From GCA-2687515 sp002687515 (GTDB lineage Bacteria > Pseudomonadota > Alphaproteobacteria > Rhodospirillales > UBA2165), in contig JASLNU010000038.1 in NCBI GenBank assembly GCA_030745835.1, positions 8,642 through 72,641 of the forward strand: DNA of 64,000 nucleotides, written 5' to 3'. Positions 55,283 to 63,405 of this stretch are shown here, one piece after another; positions within the stretch are counted from its first letter, which is position 1; each line of letters starts with the position of its first letter. Both the position numbers and the translations under genes were made by a program. Below the pieces are notes generated by a model. The model was not told the DNA's origin. It saw nothing but the letters and a program-made list of their open reading frames with translations, and did not search any database.

Positions 55283-55735
55283 TCAGCTTGCCCGTGTCGC
55301 CAGAAGAAAAACTATTTCATTGCTGAGAACCGTCAGCTCGTCCTGATTGAAGACGTCAATCGTGGAATTGACGATGCCGCGGCCGATTTTGCGTGAAGGC
55401 GTCATTTTATCGACAGAAAGCCGGGCGCGTAGATGGTCTCCTGCCCGAACCGGGTTTTCGAACTTCAACTTCCAGTCAAATCCGCCGAGGAATTGCCATC
55501 TTCGTTCGGGCGTGTTGTAGGCGCCGATCAAGGATCGATACATCAGCGTGATGGAGTAACCACCACTGGCAATAATACCGTCGAAGGGCGAGGAAGCAGC
55601 CGCATCTTCATCGATATGGATCGGCCACGGATCGTTCTGTTTACCGTAGGCGAGCATTTCGCCGGGATCGACGATGACCTCGTCGCCCCAGAAAAATTCA
55701 CCAACCCGCAAATCCTCAAAATAAATATTTCCCAC
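55283..55735 (-). CDS. MaoC-like hot-dog dehydratase
   Basis: 150 residues from a GTG start at 55735. The hot-dog fold MaoC motif is visible in NDPWPIHID, with catalytic Asp and His, and in the glycine-rich GIIASGGYSITLMYR. MaoC-type proteins hydrate enoyl-CoA or related substrates. It follows the flavoprotein gene by 33 bp on the same strand, so the two probably act in one degradative pathway. Confidence 0.85.
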   Translation of the reverse strand: MGNIYFEDLRVGEFFWGDEVIVDPGEMLAYGKQNDPWPIHIDEDAAASSPFDGIIASGGYSITLMYRSLIGAYNTPERRWQFLGGFDWKLKFENPVRAGDHLRARLSVDKMTPSRKIGRGIVNSTIDVFNQDELTVLSNEIVFLLATRAS

Positions 55736-55768
55736 GGCGTCAACTGTATGGCAGACCCTGGTTGCTGG

Positions 55769-57355
55769 TCAATCAACCGCATCGAAGCGCCAGTCGAGGC
55801 GGCCGGCGCGGCGCGCCACTTTCAGATTGCCCAGCCAGTTGGCATCGTCGATTTCGGGAAAATCGGCGCGGAAATGGACGCCGCGGCTTTCCTGGCGCCG
55901 GCTGGCGGCCTCGATGATCAATTCCGCCGTCTGGGCCGCCAGGCCGAGCTCGACCGGGCGATCGCCCGCTTTCGCCGCTTCGGCGCCGATCTCGCGCACC
56001 CGCCCCAAGCCAATGGCCAGGCCCTCGGCGTCGCGGCGAATGCCGGCATGGCGCCACATGACGGCGCGCAAATCCTGCAGCAACTGGTCTCCGTCAACCC
56101 GGGCATCGTCCATTGGCGCCGGCGGCGCGCCGCCGTCCAAGGTCTGCCCTTGGGCCCGGCCCTGGTCCCTGCCCGCGGCGTAAGTGGCCGCCGCCCGTCC
56201 GGCCCGGTGGCCGAAGACGACGGTTTCGGCCAGCGAATTGCCGCCCATCCGGTTGGCGCCGTGCAGCCCGCCGGCCGCCTCGCCGGCGGCGTAAAGGCCG
56301 GCGACGCTGGTCGCCCCGTTTTCATCGATACGGGCGCCGCCGACCGAGAAATGAGCCACCGGCGCAACAAGCAGGGGGCGGGCGAAGGCATCGTAACGGC
56401 GTTGCAGGAAGTCGAACCTGGTCTCCGCAAGATTATGTTGCAGCCAGGCCTCGCGGGTCAGCCCGCTCAGGTCGATGAAGATCTCGTTGCCGTCCAACTC
56501 CATTTCCTGGAACATCGCCTGCGACAGGCTGTCGCGCGCCAGCCGCGCCGCCGGCCGCTCGGTAATCCCGTATTTGTCCAAAATATCCTCGCCCTGGCGG
56601 TTATGAATACGTCCCAGATTGGCTTCGTCGGGTGCGATCAGCAGGCGTGGCTTGCCCGCTTCGGCCAGGATCATCGGATAGAACTGCATGAATTCCATGT
56701 CCTGCAGTTCGGCGCCCGCATCCAGGGCCAGGGCATGGGCATTTCCGGTCATGCGCGGCGGGTTGTCGTTGTGCAGATAGATGCCGCCGGCGCCGCCCGC
56801 CGCCAGAACCACGGCGCCGCCCAGCAATTGCACCGGTTCCGCCCCGCCGCCACCGCCATTGACATGGGCCGTGAGGCGCACACCGTCTTCGCCGGCACGA
56901 ATTTCGGCGACCACCGTGTCATCGATGAAGGTGATGCCCAATTCGCCGGCCTTGGCCGCCAGGCAGCGCACGATCTCGATGCTCCACATCGGGGTTTCGC
57001 CCAACTCACCGTCCGGTGCCAGGACATGCAAGGCACCCCGGGTGGTGCGGTGCGGCATCCCCCAATCGATCAGATCGCGAAAGCGGTCCGGCCCGTCGGC
57101 GGCCAGGACGCGGACCAGGTCGAGGCGGTTGATGCCGCGGCCGCTGAGCAAGGTGCGCTCGATCTGCTCCTCCTCCGAGAGCCCGCCCCAGGCGCCGGCA
57201 AAGGCGCCGCCGGCGCGCTCCGTCGCGGTGCCCCGTCCCGGCGCCTCCTTGCCGATGACACCGACCCTGACGCCGGCGCCGCTGGCCGCGATGGCGGCCA
57301 TCAGCCCGGCCGCGCCGGAACCGACGATCCACACATCGGCGTGACGATTTTTCAT
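55769..57355 (-). CDS. FAD-dependent oxidoreductase, fumarate reductase/APS reductase flavoprotein type
   Basis: 528 residues. The FAD Rossmann motif VGSGAAGLMAA starts at about residue 10, and HFSVGGARIDENG, LYAAGEAAGGLHGANRMGGN and RAGRAAATYA are typical of the succinate dehydrogenase/fumarate reductase flavoprotein superfamily, here with a C-terminal helical domain. No iron-sulfur or membrane partner is adjacent, so it may be a soluble reductase or L-aspartate-oxidase relative. It precedes the MaoC gene. Its 5' end and start codon lie in an 84-bp segment that recurs at 60769-60855. Confidence 0.88.
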   Translation of the reverse strand: MKNRHADVWIVGSGAAGLMAAIAASGAGVRVGVIGKEAPGRGTATERAGGAFAGAWGGLSEEEQIERTLLSGRGINRLDLVRVLAADGPDRFRDLIDWGMPHRTTRGALHVLAPDGELGETPMWSIEIVRCLAAKAGELGITFIDDTVVAEIRAGEDGVRLTAHVNGGGGGAEPVQLLGGAVVLAAGGAGGIYLHNDNPPRMTGNAHALALDAGAELQDMEFMQFYPMILAEAGKPRLLIAPDEANLGRIHNRQGEDILDKYGITERPAARLARDSLSQAMFQEMELDGNEIFIDLSGLTREAWLQHNLAETRFDFLQRRYDAFARPLLVAPVAHFSVGGARIDENGATSVAGLYAAGEAAGGLHGANRMGGNSLAETVVFGHRAGRAAATYAAGRDQGRAQGQTLDGGAPPAPMDDARVDGDQLLQDLRAVMWRHAGIRRDAEGLAIGLGRVREIGAEAAKAGDRPVELGLAAQTAELIIEAASRRQESRGVHFRADFPEIDDANWLGNLKVARRAGRLDWRFDAVD

Positions 57356-57421
57356 GATCCGCTCTCCCCCCTCGCCTCATCGAAGCCGATCGGCCGGCCA
57401 TCGCGGGACTTTAACAGGGAT
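57338..57421. repeat. Direct repeat, copy 1 (flavoprotein 5' end)
   Basis: This segment covers the first codons and leader of the flavoprotein gene. A degraded copy in the same orientation lies at 60769-60855, beyond the sensor kinase; the stretch GATCGGCCGGCCATCGCGGG is identical in both. Confidence 0.8.
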
Positions 57422-57507
57422 TTCCCAGATATCCTTCAAATCGATGCAACCTTACGCAAATCCCACGACCGCCGGAAGATGTTTCCTTGCACGGCGGAAC
57501 AGGCTCT

Positions 57508-57774
57508 AGAGCGGGTCCGGATAGATAGGAACCATTTGACCGGGATGATTTTGCCCCGTGGCTAGGAGCACTTCGCATGGCGATGCGGCGCATCGGCAAA
57601 GATGTGCGACGACGTCCACAGGGCAAAAGCACCCGGCCTGCGGTGGGTCAAATCGGCTCTCCGGGTGCGTTGCGGCGCTTGCCCGATGGATCCGCATCGC
57701 GCTGCGCACCGCGCCTACCCGGAAAACCGATTTGTTCCCATCAAATTGATTCCTATCTATCCGGAACCGCTCTA
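57508..57774. repeat. MITE-like inverted-repeat element, copy B (267 bp)
   Basis: Terminal inverted repeats begin TAGAGCGG and contain TCCGGATAGATAGGAA and TTTGA; the whole element aligns, inverted, to copy A at 6451-6718, including TAGGCGCGGTGCGC and CATCGGGCAAGCGCCGCAAC. It fills most of the gap between the flavoprotein and sensor kinase genes; nothing else is recognisable at 57422-57507 or 57775-57816. Confidence 0.8.
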
Positions 57775-57816
57775 GCATCCGGAATTTGATGATTTTCCGG
57801 GTACACGCCAAGAATA

Positions 57817-60552
57817 CTAATTCCGATGAATGACCATATCGGCGGGAAATATGATTCTCACGGTCGTTCCCGTTCCAGGTTCACTGTCGATCGACAATTT
57901 GCCGCCCTGGGCCTCGACCAGCTTTTTGGTCAGCGGCAATCCCAGACCGGTGCCATCCTGGTCCGTACTCTGGTCATGATGTACCTGTCCAAAAGGCTCC
58001 ATCGCCCGCGCAATTTCGTCGGCACTCATACCAATCCCGGTATCGGAAACGGAAAGTGTGATTGAATGATCTCTCTCAATCCCGGCACCAATGGAAACAG
58101 AGCCGCCAACTTTTGTGAATTTGACGGCATTGGTTAATAGATTGACCAATATCTGTTTAATTCGCCTTTCGTCGGCACATATTATCGGCTGCGAGCCGTT
58201 GAAATTGTTGATCAGCTCGATGCCGCTCTCCTCGGCCCTGGTCCTTACCAACCGGGATGCCGCCTCGACGGCATCCTTCAAATCGACGTCGGTTTCATTC
58301 AGTTCCAATTTGTCGGCTTCAATGGCCGAAACATCAAGAATATCGTTGATCAGGCTGAGCAGCAGTTCGCCGGATTCCTGAATATTGATTACATATTCTT
58401 CCTGTTTGGCATTGTTCATCGGCCCGAATATTTTATGGGTCAGCGATTCTGAAAAACCGATGATGGCATTCAGCGGCGTCCGCAGTTCGTGACTCATGTT
58501 GGCGAGAAATTCGGATTTCGATCGGTTGGCTGTTTCAGCTTCAAGATGGGCGGCGACAAGTTCTTGGGTGCGTTCTTTAACCCGTTGCTCTAATTGGTCA
58601 TTGATATTTCGCAGCAACTCGTCGGCTTTTTTGCGTTCGGTGATGTCGGTGAGAACGGAAATGGCGCCACCGTCGGGAAGATACTGCCTGCGGAGGCGGT
58701 GCCATCGCTCTCCAACCCGCACTTCCTCATCCTGATCAGTCTTCTCCTTGCTGGCCTGTATTCTCTCGGTGATAAATTCCTCCCGACGCCCTTCCGCCAA
58801 TTCAATCTCTCCAGTTTCCGCATACATGCGAATAAAACTTTCATAATGGAGTCCCGGTTCGATTTTATCCAAAATGGATGAATGATAGATGCGGTACTGT
58901 TCGTTGCACGTGACCAACCTATCATCGGCATCCCAAAGCGCCATGGCATCGGTGGATTTGTCGATGGCGTTGCTGAACCGCTGTTGAATGGAAGCGGCAT
59001 TTTCCCGGGCGAGAATTTCTTTGGTTTCGTCTAAAATCGTTCCCCTGTAGCCCCTAAAGGCGCCGACTTCGTCGAAAATCGGCATTCCCGATGACCGGAA
59101 ATAAGTGACCGAGCCATCCTCCGAGACACGCGAAGACCGAAAATCCTTGAACGTGCGACGGGCTTCCATGTCGTCGTGCTGTCGGCGCCAAATTTCATCG
59201 TCCAATGACCGCTGACCAATTTCCCACCGGGTCTTTCCAACTAATTCTTCCAACGAAGGGCGATTTGATTCCTCTGGCAGTTCGGAAACCCAAATGAGGC
59301 GGTGGTTCTCGTCGGTCTCCCAGAAGCGGTCGGCGGCGGATTCGGCGAAATCCTTAAAGCGGGTCTCGCTTTCGGTGAGACACTGAGAGGTCAAGACCAG
59401 TTGCTTATTCTTTGATCTCAGTGTCAGTACGTACATCATTAAGGTCACGGCAAGCGCGATGCTTAGCAGGATTATTGCGCCAATGATGAGCCGCCGGAAT
59501 TCGTGGTAATAACTCGGGCGCAAATTTATCAGCCTGGCTTTGTCGGCGATGTTTGCTGGCAGTTCCACCTGTAAGGCTTCGAGCATACGGTCGTTCAAGA
59601 CATACTCATTTGGGCTCTGCGTTATTGGAGTCAGATCGGCGATTGGACGGCCCGACAAATAAACGCCCATTAGCCGTGCGGCGGCACTGCCTTGCGCAAT
59701 ACTGCTCGTCACAAATCCACCAACCACCCCATCAAACAGATACACATCCTCCATGCTGACTACAATTTCATGATCCGAGCGCACGATTTCCGAAATGGTT
59801 TCTTGCAAGGAGAGAACCTCGCCGGCGTTGTTTCGCACCGCTCCTAAAGTCGTCAATATGACGGGCTGTTTTGGCAGGCGAGCCAACTTGTCAAGGATCA
59901 CTTGAATCCGATCGCCGACGATATAGGTAACCTTGAGATCGCCGACCGGCTTTAGTTCTTTTTTTAGTTCATTTTCAATCGCTTGATAGGTTGCTGATCC
60001 ATCGCCAACGATGGCGATTTGACTGAAGTCTCCGATCAAATAATGCAACAGCTCAATATTTGGCCGGGCCTCCTTTTTCTCGAACACGCCGGTGACCATA
60101 TTCTTATCGATGCGGCGGTGTTGGGAATAATCATTTACCCCGGAAAAAAATATTGGAACGTCCGGATACAAGCTCGACAACTGATTTACGGCGAAGTTCA
60201 GGCTATCATCGTCAGTCACGTAAATCGCGTGCGGGGAATAGGCCTCGTATTTGGTGCGTAGAAATTCAACAAATTTTTCCGCATATGAATCATTCAATTT
60301 CTTTCGCTTTGTGTCCAAATACTCGGTTTTGATCTCCAGCGGAGACCGCAAGATTTGTTTGAGGGTGTTCGCGAATCCGTTATGTTGGCCATCTGTCCAG
60401 GGATAATTTTGACTGTATGAATGCACAGCCAGAACCCGCACGGACTTTTCCTGCAAATTGGCTGAAACGGCAATGCGTGGGTTCGACAAAAGGACGATAC
60501 CGACGGCTAACGCAAAAAATATCCGCAATATCATTGTTAAACTTGAACGCAT
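57817..60552 (-). CDS. Sensor histidine kinase with ABC-substrate-binding-like periplasmic domain
   Basis: 911 residues: signal/anchor (1-30), a periplasmic ABC_sub_bind-like sensor domain (about 35-345), one membrane helix (357-377), two PAS domains (about 395-515 and 523-640), HisKA with H688 in MSHELRTPLN, and HATPase with DTGIGMS and GTGLGL. There is no receiver domain and no response regulator beside it. The domain layout suggests sensing of a small ligand in the periplasm. The base composition is visibly more AT-rich than neighbours, and the gene plus copy B is bracketed by an 85-bp direct repeat, which suggests acquisition. Confidence 0.92.
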   Translation of the reverse strand: MRSSLTMILRIFFALAVGIVLLSNPRIAVSANLQEKSVRVLAVHSYSQNYPWTDGQHNGFANTLKQILRSPLEIKTEYLDTKRKKLNDSYAEKFVEFLRTKYEAYSPHAIYVTDDDSLNFAVNQLSSLYPDVPIFFSGVNDYSQHRRIDKNMVTGVFEKKEARPNIELLHYLIGDFSQIAIVGDGSATYQAIENELKKELKPVGDLKVTYIVGDRIQVILDKLARLPKQPVILTTLGAVRNNAGEVLSLQETISEIVRSDHEIVVSMEDVYLFDGVVGGFVTSSIAQGSAAARLMGVYLSGRPIADLTPITQSPNEYVLNDRMLEALQVELPANIADKARLINLRPSYYHEFRRLIIGAIILLSIALAVTLMMYVLTLRSKNKQLVLTSQCLTESETRFKDFAESAADRFWETDENHRLIWVSELPEESNRPSLEELVGKTRWEIGQRSLDDEIWRRQHDDMEARRTFKDFRSSRVSEDGSVTYFRSSGMPIFDEVGAFRGYRGTILDETKEILARENAASIQQRFSNAIDKSTDAMALWDADDRLVTCNEQYRIYHSSILDKIEPGLHYESFIRMYAETGEIELAEGRREEFITERIQASKEKTDQDEEVRVGERWHRLRRQYLPDGGAISVLTDITERKKADELLRNINDQLEQRVKERTQELVAAHLEAETANRSKSEFLANMSHELRTPLNAIIGFSESLTHKIFGPMNNAKQEEYVINIQESGELLLSLINDILDVSAIEADKLELNETDVDLKDAVEAASRLVRTRAEESGIELINNFNGSQPIICADERRIKQILVNLLTNAVKFTKVGGSVSIGAGIERDHSITLSVSDTGIGMSADEIARAMEPFGQVHHDQSTDQDGTGLGLPLTKKLVEAQGGKLSIDSEPGTGTTVRIIFPADMVIHRN

Positions 60553-61003
60553 CTAATTTCGACTCCAATAATTTTCGAAAACAGACGGGCGTCTATTTGT
60601 ACAGAGTAGGTAAATCGTTAAGTCTGAATAAATTTTGGTTTTGGTTTGCAGTTTGACTATATTTTAAGATGGGCGCTGACCTGGATATTTCAACGGTTTT
60701 AATGGCCTTCAGCATAGCCGGCGTTGTCTGCTTCCGGAATTACGCTGGGGCGTACCAGCTCGCACCACGGCGTTACGATTTTCCTCGATCCGCTCTCCCC
60801 CCGCTTCGCCTCTTCAAGGCCGATCGGCCGGCCATCGCGGGACTTTAACGGAGATCAGCCCGAAAGATGTGTAAAAGCCTGTCTCGGCAATCGTTCCGGC
60901 GCCAATTCAGCTTCCCAAAATGCCGCGGGGTGAGAGGCGGCTTGTAGGTTATTTGAATAATTTCGTGTAAATTGTAGGTGAAAATAATTTTGGGAGGATT
61001 GTT
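60553..61003. other. Intergenic region between sensor kinase and MBL gene
   Basis: It contains the kinase promoter, a palindromic TACGCTGGGGCGTA at 60741-60754 that matches the ends of the repeat at 62814-63032, the second direct repeat copy at 60769-60855, and an AT-rich promoter stretch before 61004. A 59-codon frame at 60669 runs through these repeats and is not considered a gene. Confidence 0.5.
60769..60855. repeat. Direct repeat, copy 2 (relic of flavoprotein 5' end)
   Basis: Same orientation as 57338-57421 with roughly 85 percent identity by eye. The ATG of the flavoprotein gene is lost in this copy, and no coding frame continues. Confidence 0.8.
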
Positions 61004-61918
61004 ATGCGAAAGATTGTTTTAGTATCGGGCGGCGTTGCGGTTGCGGCGGCGGTTTTGATGCTGGCCGGCAAACCGGTGCCGGCACAGCAGGATTTTTCCA
61101 AGGTTCAAATCAAGACTATCGCGGTTCGGGGCGGCGTCAGCATGTTGATGGGAGCCGGCGGCAATATCGGCATCATGGCGGGTGCCGACGGGGTCTTCAT
61201 GATCGACGACCAGTTCGCGCCGCTGACCCCGAAAATAATCGCGGCAATCAAGAAAATAAGCAGCCAGCCGATCAGGTTCCTGCTCAACACCCATTGGCAT
61301 TTCGACCATACCGGCGGCAATACCAATATCGGCAAGCTCGGCACCGTCATTGTCGCCCACGAGAATGTGCGGAAATTGATGAGCAAGAACCAGTTTCTCA
61401 AGGCCTTTAACGCCAAGATACCGGCGGCACCGAAAGTCGCCCTGCCGGTCATCACCTTTACCACCTCGACTACCTTTCATTTGAACGACGAGACGATCAG
61501 CATCCGTTATGTGCCGCCGGCGCACACCAACGGCGATTCCTTCGTCCACTTCAAAAACGCCAACGTAATCCACGCCGGAGACACGTTCTTCAACGGCTTT
61601 TACCCGTTCATCGACACCCAGTACGGCGGCAGCATCGATGGCATGATCAACGCTGCCGGCATAATCCTGGGCCTCGCCGACGCCGGGACCAAGATCATCC
61701 CCGGCCACGGGCCGTTGTCGGACAAGGCGGGACTGGCGGCTTTCCGCGCCATGCTTATCGAAGCGCGGGACAGCATCAAAATGTCGATGCAAGGCGGCAA
61801 AACGGCGGACCAAGTGGCCGCCGCCGACCCGTTGAAGGCGCTTAACCCGAAATGGGGCAACGGCTTCCTGAAGCCCGACCGATTCGTCAAGATCGTCTAT
61901 GGCGGCATGAAACGCTAA
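61004..61918 (+). CDS. Exported MBL-fold hydrolase
   Basis: 304 residues with ATG at 61004 behind GGGAGG, and a signal peptide (1 to about 27, ending VPAQQD). The complete motif HWHFDHTGGN is at 97-106 (H97, H99, D101, H102), and the later GHGPLSDK provides another metal ligand. It resembles the quinoprotein-relay or cyclase-like MBL proteins common in marine alphaproteobacteria rather than true beta-lactamases. Probably periplasmic, substrate unknown. Confidence 0.87.
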   Translation: MRKIVLVSGGVAVAAAVLMLAGKPVPAQQDFSKVQIKTIAVRGGVSMLMGAGGNIGIMAGADGVFMIDDQFAPLTPKIIAAIKKISSQPIRFLLNTHWHFDHTGGNTNIGKLGTVIVAHENVRKLMSKNQFLKAFNAKIPAAPKVALPVITFTTSTTFHLNDETISIRYVPPAHTNGDSFVHFKNANVIHAGDTFFNGFYPFIDTQYGGSIDGMINAAGIILGLADAGTKIIPGHGPLSDKAGLAAFRAMLIEARDSIKMSMQGGKTADQVAAADPLKALNPKWGNGFLKPDRFVKIVYGGMKR

Positions 61919-62027
61919 CCGCCCGAACCGGTTCGGTGCCAACTTTTACCGGAATTTCGGGGGCTGCCCATTATCGCCTGGGGCAGCCTTCGCCCGTGCG
62001 TTAAAGGCGTGGCGACTGGAGTAAATT

Positions 62028-62798
62028 ATGTCAAATGACCGTTTCGACGTTTCAGATCAGGTTGTCATCATCACCGGCGCCGGTCAGGGCATTGGCCGGG
62101 AATACGCGCATGCTTTTGCGGAGGCTGGCGCTATTCCGATTGTCGCGGAACTGAACGGCCAAAATGCGCACAAGGTCGCAGCCGAGATCGAGGGCAAAGG
62201 GGGCAAGGCACTGGCCGTGGAAACCGATGTCGGTTCCGAGGAATCGGTCGATGCCATGGTGGCCCAAACCCTCGATATGCACGGGCGGATCGACGTCTTG
62301 ATCAACAATGCGGCGATCTTCTCGGTTTTGCCGCGGCGCGGCTTCGACGACATCCCTCTCGACGAATGGAACAGAGTGATGCATGTCAACATCACCGGCT
62401 CCTATCTTTGCGCCAAGGCCGTGGTGCCGGCAATGCGCCAGGCCGGCGGGGGAAGGATTATCAACATCTCTTCCGGCACCGTCCCACAAGGAAAAACCGG
62501 CCTGATGCACTATGTTACCTCGAAGGCGGCCATCGTCGGCATGACCCGGGTGATGGCCCGGGAACTCGGCGATGACAATATCAACGTTAACGCGGTGATG
62601 CCTGGCTACACCGAAACCGAGGTCCAACACGCGGGCATGAACGATGGTGGACGGCAGGCAGTCCAGGACATGCGAATACTCAAGCGGCGGGAAACGCCGG
62701 ACGACCTGATCGGAACCGTCATGTTCCTCGCCTCGCCGGCAAGTGCATTTATAACCGGCCAATCCGTCGCCTGCTGCGGCGGCGAAGTTATGCTTTAA
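62028..62798 (+). CDS. Short-chain dehydrogenase/reductase
   Basis: 256 residues, a classical SDR. TGAGQGIG (16-23) binds the nucleotide, NNAA is at 93-96, and the catalytic Ser near 148, Tyr162 and Lys166 (YVTSK) are intact. The C-terminus ends ITGQSVACCGGEVML as in 3-oxoacyl-ACP-reductase-like members. The substrate is unknown. It is 109 bp after the MBL gene and may be co-transcribed. Confidence 0.9.
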   Translation: MSNDRFDVSDQVVIITGAGQGIGREYAHAFAEAGAIPIVAELNGQNAHKVAAEIEGKGGKALAVETDVGSEESVDAMVAQTLDMHGRIDVLINNAAIFSVLPRRGFDDIPLDEWNRVMHVNITGSYLCAKAVVPAMRQAGGGRIINISSGTVPQGKTGLMHYVTSKAAIVGMTRVMARELGDDNINVNAVMPGYTETEVQHAGMNDGGRQAVQDMRILKRRETPDDLIGTVMFLASPASAFITGQSVACCGGEVML

Positions 62799-62813
62799 AT
62801 GTTTGGGAAACCT

Positions 62814-63032
62814 AGTACGCCCCAGCGGAAGGCCGCCCTCCGGGTCGCTTTTCGCGTCCCCTCGGGGGTCGCGGGGGCGCCCCCCGCATTTGGAGTCGGG
62901 GGGACACCCCCCGGTGGCCCCCCGGGGCGTCGGCAAGCCTTGCCGATGGACCCGCATCGCCTACGGCTCCCCTCCTGCCGAGGAAACGGGAAAAACGATC
63001 GTAGGGGGTCGGGACTTCCGCTGGGGCGTACT
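62814..63032. repeat. GC-rich inverted-repeat element (219 bp)
   Basis: Ends are perfect 18-bp inverted repeats AGTACGCCCCAGCGGAAG (62814-62831 and 63015-63032). The interior has long runs of C and G and contains CCGATGGACCCGCATCGC, which resembles the core of the 267/268-bp elements. No coding capacity. Confidence 0.75.
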
Positions 63033-63163
63033 GGTGAAATGTGGCATCCCGTCCCGTCAGGTTCGATTGGAAACGGAAATCGCCTCCCATTTGGGGCGCG
63101 CGGGTCCTAGGGGCGGAACGTCCGCTCCGCATCAGAAGCCGACATTCAGCCGATGTGCCCCGA

Positions 63164-63237
63164 ATGTCTGCTATTGGGGGTAAAGCAGACATCAATTTTA
63201 AGCCTCGGGATGTCCGCATCTAGCCAGAAGCGGACAT
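63164..63237. repeat. Two tandem hairpins of the ATGTCyGC type
   Basis: ATGTCTGC / GCAGACAT (63164-63171 and 63185-63192) and ATGTCCGC / GCGGACAT (63210-63217 and 63230-63237). Such hairpins are known, from memory, as dispersed intergenic repeats in alphaproteobacteria. Confidence 0.65.
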
Positions 63238-63405
63238 TATTTTTCCGCTGCCAAACTGTCCAACAATGTGGGACCACCTCATAGAAGGTGAAAATCGTTT
63301 GACATTAGAACCATTAAACACAATTTGTAATGGGACCAATAAATAGTAAAGACGTTGTAATTTTTGTGGCAGTTCACGCCGACAAATCCATATAGGGAAT
63401 GGATC

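Larger units (their letters stand above)
62799..63405. other. Repeat-rich intergenic region
   Basis: It contains the GC-rich inverted-repeat element 62814-63032, the two ATGTCyGC hairpins 63164-63237 and an AT-rich stretch 63240-63400 that probably carries the promoter of the dCACHE gene. Frames in the GC-rich part are not credible genes. Confidence 0.6.

Noticed and set aside
55433..57565. A 710-codon plus-strand open frame
   Set aside because: It is antisense to the flavoprotein and MaoC genes, both with clear motifs; composition is Arg/Gly/Gln-rich as expected for shadow frames.
60669..60848. 59-codon plus-strand frame
   Set aside because: It runs through the palindrome and the degraded direct repeat and has no ribosome-binding site.
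61019..61942. 307-codon minus-strand frame opposite the MBL gene
   Set aside because: Shadow of a gene with an intact zinc motif, signal peptide and GGGAGG site.
62803..63219. Frames in the GC-rich repeat on both strands
   Set aside because: Arg/Pro/Gly-rich readings of inverted repeats with no initiation signals.
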